Part shown: piece after piece, positions 27,921-32,396 of the stretch
Numbering within the stretch: the first letter of the stretch is position 1
Layout: every line of letters starts with the position of its first letter
DNA from: Chara braunii
Taxonomy: Eukaryota; Streptophyta; Charophyceae; Charales; Characeae
Direction of reading: 5' to 3'
DNA: 32,396 nt
Assembly: GCA_003427395.1 (NCBI GenBank)
Contig: BFEA01000119.1
Span: 2,874,326 to 2,906,721 of the forward strand
Notes under the pieces: model-generated
Database searches by the model: none
The model's input: the letters and a program-made list of their open reading frames with translations, nothing else
What the model was told of the DNA's origin: nothing
Translations under genes and position numbers: made by a program

Positions 27921-27944
27921 GCAGTCCGAGTTGCAATGGACTGC
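27921..27944. repeat. Inverted repeat GCAGTCC, 7 bp arms
   Basis: GCAGTCC and GGACTGC around a 10-base centre. It is preceded and followed by shared text (AGAAACACATGTTTT, GTGCATCC, GGATGCACTT or AGATGCACTT), so this hairpin belongs to a roughly 170 bp unit repeated at about 27.78-28.02 kb. Confidence 0.75.
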
Positions 27945-28082
27945 ATAGGGAAGAAGAAACACATGTTTTTGGTGCATCCGGAGCCAATATTAAGCCCGGA
28001 TGCACTTAGAAATTTAACACTTCATTTTATTTTAGCATGGGGCAAGTTGTGGGGTTGTGGGACTAGGAAAATAGCTATGACC

Positions 28083-28106
28083 GCAGTCCGAGAAATAACG
28101 GACTGC
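28083..28106. repeat. Inverted repeat GCAGTCCG, 8 bp arms
   Basis: GCAGTCCG and CGGACTGC around AGAAATAA, nearly identical to 27346-27369. Confidence 0.85.
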
Positions 28107-28365
28107 ATGGGGCTGCCTAGGCTAAGGGAAAATGAGCCACGGCAAGCCCGAAAGGCTAGAAAGGAGCAATTCGGCATGGGGCAAGTGGAGACGGTACAAG
28201 ACAATCGTAAGATGAGATCTCACGGCGTAGAAAAATCGGCACACATGTAGAGATGATGGGACCACCAAGGGTAAGAGGACCCCAAAAATAAAAATGGGAC
28301 ACCGTCCGGAATGTTGTCGGGGACCAAGTGGGTCCAAATAATAAAAGTAAAAAAACGGAACACGC

Positions 28366-28383
28366 GTCGGCGGGACCGCCGAC
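28366..28383. repeat. Perfect palindrome, 8 bp arms, GA centre
   Basis: GTCGGCGG and CCGCCGAC around GA. It is preceded by another short inverted repeat, GGACC and GGTCC at 28321-28335. Confidence 0.85.
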
Positions 28384-28455
28384 GGGACAAGAAAACGGAA
28401 CTAGTACGGAGGGAAGTGGCGGGGACTTGAGATGTCCCAAGGGAACCATGAGCAA

Positions 28456-28474
28456 GCACAATGAATAATTGTGC
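28456..28474. repeat. Inverted repeat, 7 bp arms
   Basis: GCACAAT and ATTGTGC around a 5-base A/T-rich centre, 11 bases before the next palindrome. Confidence 0.75.
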
Positions 28475-28484
28475 AAGCAAACGA

Positions 28485-28513
28485 CACCGTAGAGATCAAG
28501 GATCTAGACGGTG
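28485..28513. repeat. Imperfect palindrome, 13 bp arms
   Basis: CACCGTAGAGATC and GATCTAGACGGTG, two mismatches, around AAG. Counterpart of 27068-27091. Confidence 0.8.
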
Positions 28514-28526
28514 GGAAATATTAGCA

Positions 28527-28548
28527 CCACTAGTGCGAGCACTAGTGG
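28527..28548. repeat. Perfect palindrome, 10 bp arms, GA centre
   Basis: CCACTAGTGC and GCACTAGTGG around GA. It is preceded by ATATTAGCA as in the first module. Confidence 0.9.
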
Positions 28549-28614
28549 GGGCAAGTGAGAGAGTCATGAGGAGAAAAAAAAAGTAAAATAATGATGTTGG
28601 GAGGGCTGCCCAGC

Positions 28615-28634
28615 AGTCCGAAATATCTCGGACT
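28615..28634. repeat. Inverted repeat, 7 bp arms
   Basis: AGTCCGA and TCGGACT around six bases. Counterpart of 27187-27204 with a compensated base-pair change. Confidence 0.75.
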
Positions 28635-28969
28635 AGCTAGGCATGAGAAAATAGAGCCTCAAAAGGCTCAACATGAGAAAAAGGTTGTCGTTAGAAAATT
28701 GGGGCAAAAGGGGCTCGACATTGGACAAACGAAGGCAAAATGGAGCCCCCCTATGAGCATGGGGGTGCCATTGTTGAAATCCGAGATATAACGGCCAAGT
28801 ACCAGCTATGAACCTGGCCTTGAACGAGGCCCTAAGGCCTAGAAAGAGGGTGCACAACAGTTTGACACTTGTCACAACTGAAATAAAAATAAAAAAAAAT
28901 AAAAAAGAGAAAAAGGAGGGAGAATGAAACAAAAAGGGAGAAAAGAGTAGAGGAGAGTGTGCCGGCCTA

Positions 28970-29004
28970 TTGGGACCTGCACAGTAGGGATTGGCAGGTC
29001 CCAA
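28970..29004. repeat. Perfect inverted repeat, 11 bp arms
   Basis: TTGGGACCTGC and GCAGGTCCCAA around a 13-base loop. The last element of the second hairpin module, matching 27526-27567 in position and in core words. Confidence 0.88.
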
Positions 29005-29699
29005 ATCTGACCTCATCCCTCATAGAATGAGGCAGGGCAATACGGATTGCAGAGCCAAGGGCCATATCTCAATAAAATCTGAATTAAAAAGAAGAAAATG
29101 AGAGAAAATGCAAAAGAGAAATGACCGGTTTTCTTTTGGACCATGGATCTGAGATCAGATCTCATGGTGGAGAGGAACTAGCTGTTTTTTGTGGGCCAGC
29201 TCAAAACGGCTAGCTCCGGAATGAGGTGGCAGCCCAAAATGGAAAGAAACAAAAGAGGGAAAGGGACAAAACTGTGCATTTGGCCCAAAAAGAGAACCAG
29301 ATGCACAAAAAATTGAAAAAGTGGACTTAAGGGCTCAAAATTGAAACAAGGGCTACTAGGGGGTGGCACGAAATATTATTGGCCTTGGATCTCAGCCAGA
29401 TCTTGGCCTACCCAAAATGGTATACAAACTGAAAAAATCGAGAGAAACGCCCACTAGGCCTTTTTCTCTCAAGTAAAGTTGCCCCTTGGGCATTAGGACC
29501 CAAGGGGGCAGCATTTTTTAGGTGAAAAGGAGACCGAAGTAGGCCAAGAGGCAATCCGAGTTGGTACCAACCACTCGGACTGCATATACTTGGCCAAAAA
29601 GAGGCCCGGGTACCTCCGGAAGGACCTTGGGGGTACCTTGGTTCACCTCAAGGCACATGAAGAGGCCCATTGGCTGGCCGGACTGCTGGTTTCAACCTA
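29005..29699. other. Gene-free interval with further hairpin 29551-29583
   Basis: Only A-rich, low-complexity sequence and short frames. At 29551-29583 GCAATCCGAG and CTCGGACTGC pair over 10 bp with one mismatch, around TTGGTACCAA, itself a palindrome. Nothing else supported. Confidence 0.55.
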
Positions 29700-30133
29700 C
29701 ATAAACTGGGAATTCAGTCCGCCACTTTTACAATTGCATGAGGAGTGCCCATGCTGCTGAAGTGAGCTCATAGGAGCACTCTTTCACTTAGAGAGAGGAG
29801 AGGGGAACCCATGCCAGTTGAGGAGCTTGGTGGAGGTCATGAGCTTTGGAGACGCGCTCTAGAGACTAGTGGTAGTGAGGCTGGCCCTAGGGAGTTGATC
29901 CGCCATAGCCCCCTGGGTGTGAGGAAGAGAGAGAGGCTAGAGGGAGTCCATTTGCCCTCTTAGAGGGGAGGACTCCGTAGCTATGGTGGTTGGAGCTTGT
30001 GGTAACTTGGGAGAAAGTGAGAGAGGAAGGAGAGAGGCTTGAAGGAGTAGGAGGTCATAGCCAAGAAGGTGTTTTGTGCAAGGAGGAAGAAGCCTCATCA
30101 AGATTGAGACTTCATCTCCAAGACATTAACAAG
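29700..30133 (+). other. Possible transcribed leader ending at a splice-donor-like site
   Basis: A/G-rich, non-satellite sequence that ends with AACAAG then GTGAGA, a good match to the eukaryotic 5' splice consensus (GT at 30134-30135). A CTT microsatellite and then satellites follow, as might occur in an intron. The longest frame here (from 29990) runs into the CTT repeat and becomes poly-Leu, so it is not a credible protein. This could equally be the end of another retroelement. Confidence 0.25.
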
Positions 30134-30154
30134 GTGAGAGGAAGGAAGAGGATG

Positions 30155-30279
30155 CTTCTTCTTCTTCTTCTTCTTCTTCTTCTTCTTCTTCTTCTTCTTC
30201 TTCTTCTTCCCATTCTTCTTCTTCTTCTTCTCCTTCTTCCTCCTCCTCCTCTTCTTCTTCTTCTTCTTCTTCTTCTTCC
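30155..30279. repeat. (CTT)n microsatellite, with CTC interruptions
   Basis: About 125 bases of CTT/TTC repeats, interrupted near 30210 and 30232-30250. Read on the minus strand it gives poly-Arg, and on the plus strand poly-Leu; neither is a gene. Confidence 0.97.
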
Positions 30280-30299
30280 TAGTGGGCTACTCAAACTCT

Positions 30300-31875
30300 T
30301 GTTTTTCACTCATCCACTAGTAGGTAGTGCTCCGATTCTTTTATGGATGATCTCATGCTCAATACTTGTGATTTGGCCTAGTGTAGATCTTGCTTTTCAC
30401 TCACATGCTAGTAGGAGATCCTCTGATTCTTCCATGGATGATCTCTTGCTCAAATCTTGTGATACAGCCTAGTGTAACCCTTGCATTTCACTCACACACT
30501 AGTAAGAGATGTTCCAATTCTTCTATGGATGATCTCATGTTCAATTCTTGTGATTTGGGCTAATTCAACTCTTGCATTTCACTCACATGCTAGTAGGAGA
30601 TGCTCTGATTCTTCTATGGATGATCTCATGTTCAATTCTTGTGATTGGGGTTACTTCAACTCTTGTATTTCACTCACATACTAGTAGGAGATCCTCCAAT
30701 TCTTCCATGGATGATCTCTTGCTCAAATCTTGTGATATAGTCTGGTGTAACTCTTGCATTTCACTCACACACTAGTAGGAGATGCTTTGATTTTTCCATC
30801 GATGATCTCTGGCTCAAATCTTGTGATATAGCTTAGTGTAACTCTTGCATTTCACTAACACATTCGTAGGAGATGTTCCGATTCTTCTATGGATGGTCTC
30901 ATGTTCAATTCTTGTGATTTGGGCTACTTCAACTCTTGCATTTCACTCACATGCTAGTAGGAGATGCTCCAATTCTTCTATGGATGATCTCTTGTTCAAT
31001 TCTATTGATTTGGGCTACTTCAACTCTTGCATTTCACTCACATGCTAGTAGGAGATACTCCGATTCTTCTATGGATGATCTCATGATTCAATACCCGTGA
31101 TTTGGCCTAGTGTAGATCTTGCTTTTCTCTCACATACTAGTAGGTGATGCTTCGATTCTTTCATAAATGATCTCATGCTCAGTACTTGTGATTTGGCCTA
31201 GTGTAGATCTTGCTTTTCACTCACATGCTAGTAGGAGATCCTCCGATTCTTCCATGGATGATCTCTTGCTCAAATCTTGTGATATAGCCTGGTATAACTC
31301 TTGTTTTTGACTCACACACTAGTAGGTAGTGCTCCGATTCTTCTATGAATGATCTCATGTTCAATTCTTGTGATTTGGGCTACTTCAACTCTTGCATTTC
31401 ACCCACACACTAGTAGGTGATGCTCCGATTCTTTCATGGATGAACTCTTGCTCAAATCTTGTGATATAGCCTAGTGTAACTCTTACATTTCACTCAAATA
31501 CTAGTAGGTGATGCTCCGATTCTTTCATGGATGATCTCATGCTCAATACTTGTGATATAGTCTAGTGTAACTCTTGCTTTCCACTCATATGCTAGTAGGA
31601 GATGCTCCGATTCTTCTATGGATGATCTCATGATCAATCCTTGTGATTTGGGTCACTCAAATCCTTGCTTTTCACTCCCATGCTAGTAGGTGATGCTCCG
31701 ATTCTCCTATGGATGATCTCATGCTCAATACTTTTGATGTGCTCTAATGTAAGTCTTGATTCTCACCCATGTGCTAGTAGAAAATAATCTGATTATTCCA
31801 TAAGTGATTTCGTGCTCAAGACTTGTGTTTTGTGACTAGTCTAGCTTGTGCTTTCTACTCACATAGTGGATGATG
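30300..31875. repeat. Satellite, 91 bp unit, about 17 copies
   Basis: The words CACTCACATGCTAGTAGG, GATGCTCCGATTCTTC, ATGGATGATCTCATG and CTTGTGAT recur every 91 bases. Variants alternate (AATTCTTGTGATTTGGGCTA against AAATCTTGTGATATAGCCTA), hinting at two interleaved monomer types. The unit is not a multiple of three, so the repeated peptides read across it shift frame each copy and are not a gene. The last copies (after 31740) are diverged. Confidence 0.96.
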
Positions 31876-31889
31876 ACATTCCATTTCAA

Positions 31890-32396
31890 ACTTGGTTGCA
31901 TGCATGAGCCATGGACATACGTTTGAGCAAGTCTCACTCACATGCATGGCTCAACTCTCACATGATGATGTTCCGGTTCATATTTAGTTGATCTTTCCTC
32001 CATGTGCATGTGTCCTTCACTAGTTCAAGCTTCCCATTGTCAAGTTCATGTGTGTTGTGATGTTTTGGTTCATACTTGTTGATCTTTCCTCCATGTGCAT
32101 GTTCCTTTCACTAGTTCTAGCTTCTCATCGTCGAGTTCATGTATGTTGTGATGTTCCGGTTCATACTTAGTTGATCTCTCCTCTATGTGCATGTGCCTTT
32201 TTCACTAGTTCAATCTTCCCATTGTCAAGTTCACGTAGGTTGTGATGTTCCGATTCATACTTTCTTGATCTCTCCCCTATGTGCATGTGCCTTTTTCACT
32301 TGTTCAATCTTCTCATTGTCAAGTTCATGTATGTTGTGATCTTCCGGTTCATACTTTGTTGATCTCTCGTCCATGTACAAGTGCCTTTCACCAGTT
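31890..32396. repeat. Second satellite, 91-94 bp unit, about 5 copies, cut by window end
   Basis: The words GTTCATACTT, TTGATCT, CCATGTGCATG, CACTAGTTC and CAAGTTCATG recur at 31975, 32067, 32158, 32252 and 32346. Period and several words (GATGTTCCG-TTC, GATCTC) match the preceding 91 bp satellite, so both probably descend from one monomer. Confidence 0.92.

Noticed and set aside
30112-30309. Minus-strand Arg-rich protein
   Set aside because: It is the translation of the CTT microsatellite; no unique sequence supports a gene.
30481-31048. Repeated 67-residue proteins in the 91 bp satellite
   Set aside because: Each is the same satellite read one unit later; unit length is not a multiple of three, so no single frame is kept.

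Overview
The window looks like a gene-poor, repeat-rich stretch of a large eukaryotic nuclear genome. It has long tandem satellites, microsatellites, isolated single-base Ns and two decayed Ty3/gypsy-type LTR retrotransposons, with no bacterial operon structure. The RT has YIDD followed by NPIKGA, and the RNase H ends in ADGLSR; from memory this resembles the Ty3 clade common in basidiomycetes and also some elements of early-branching streptophytes. A plant-lineage alga (Chara-like) or a large-genome fungus both fit. I cannot fix the organism from sequence alone, and no convincing host gene is visible.

Layout. 1-1075: minisatellite with a ~53 bp period. 1081-4174: no gene supported. 4175-7596: four tandem, same-strand, diverged copies of a ~250-residue protein family that I do not recognise; copies 2 and 4 are open, copies 1 and 3 are broken. 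8158-15672: element A, with broken gag, broken protease, an RT-RNase H with all catalytic residues, an integrase with intact HHCC and DDE, and then an extra acidic ORF (ORF3). 16276-17706: an LTR-like block. 17715-22726: element B, which starts abruptly at the end of protease and has RT-RNase H and integrase full of stops and catalytic losses, then its own ORF3. 23140-24880: a second LTR-like block matching the first.

24881-30133: unannotated DNA with several minisatellites and an unusual concentration of short, near-perfect inverted repeats (27.07-29.58 kb), including a roughly 0.5 kb module of ordered hairpins that occurs twice. 30155-30279: CTT microsatellite. 30300-31875: about 17 copies of a 91 bp satellite. 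31890-32396: a related 91-94 bp satellite that runs off the end.

The most interesting points are: (i) the unknown four-copy family just upstream of gag; (ii) ORF3, kept downstream of integrase in both elements with the same start, spacing and motifs, including a SUMO-interaction-like motif (VIDLSSEEEEDE and VIEISSGDE); (iii) in element B, a slippery heptamer T TTT TTA in exactly the phase that joins the protease frame to the RT frame by a -1 shift; (iv) the hairpin module at 27-29.6 kb.
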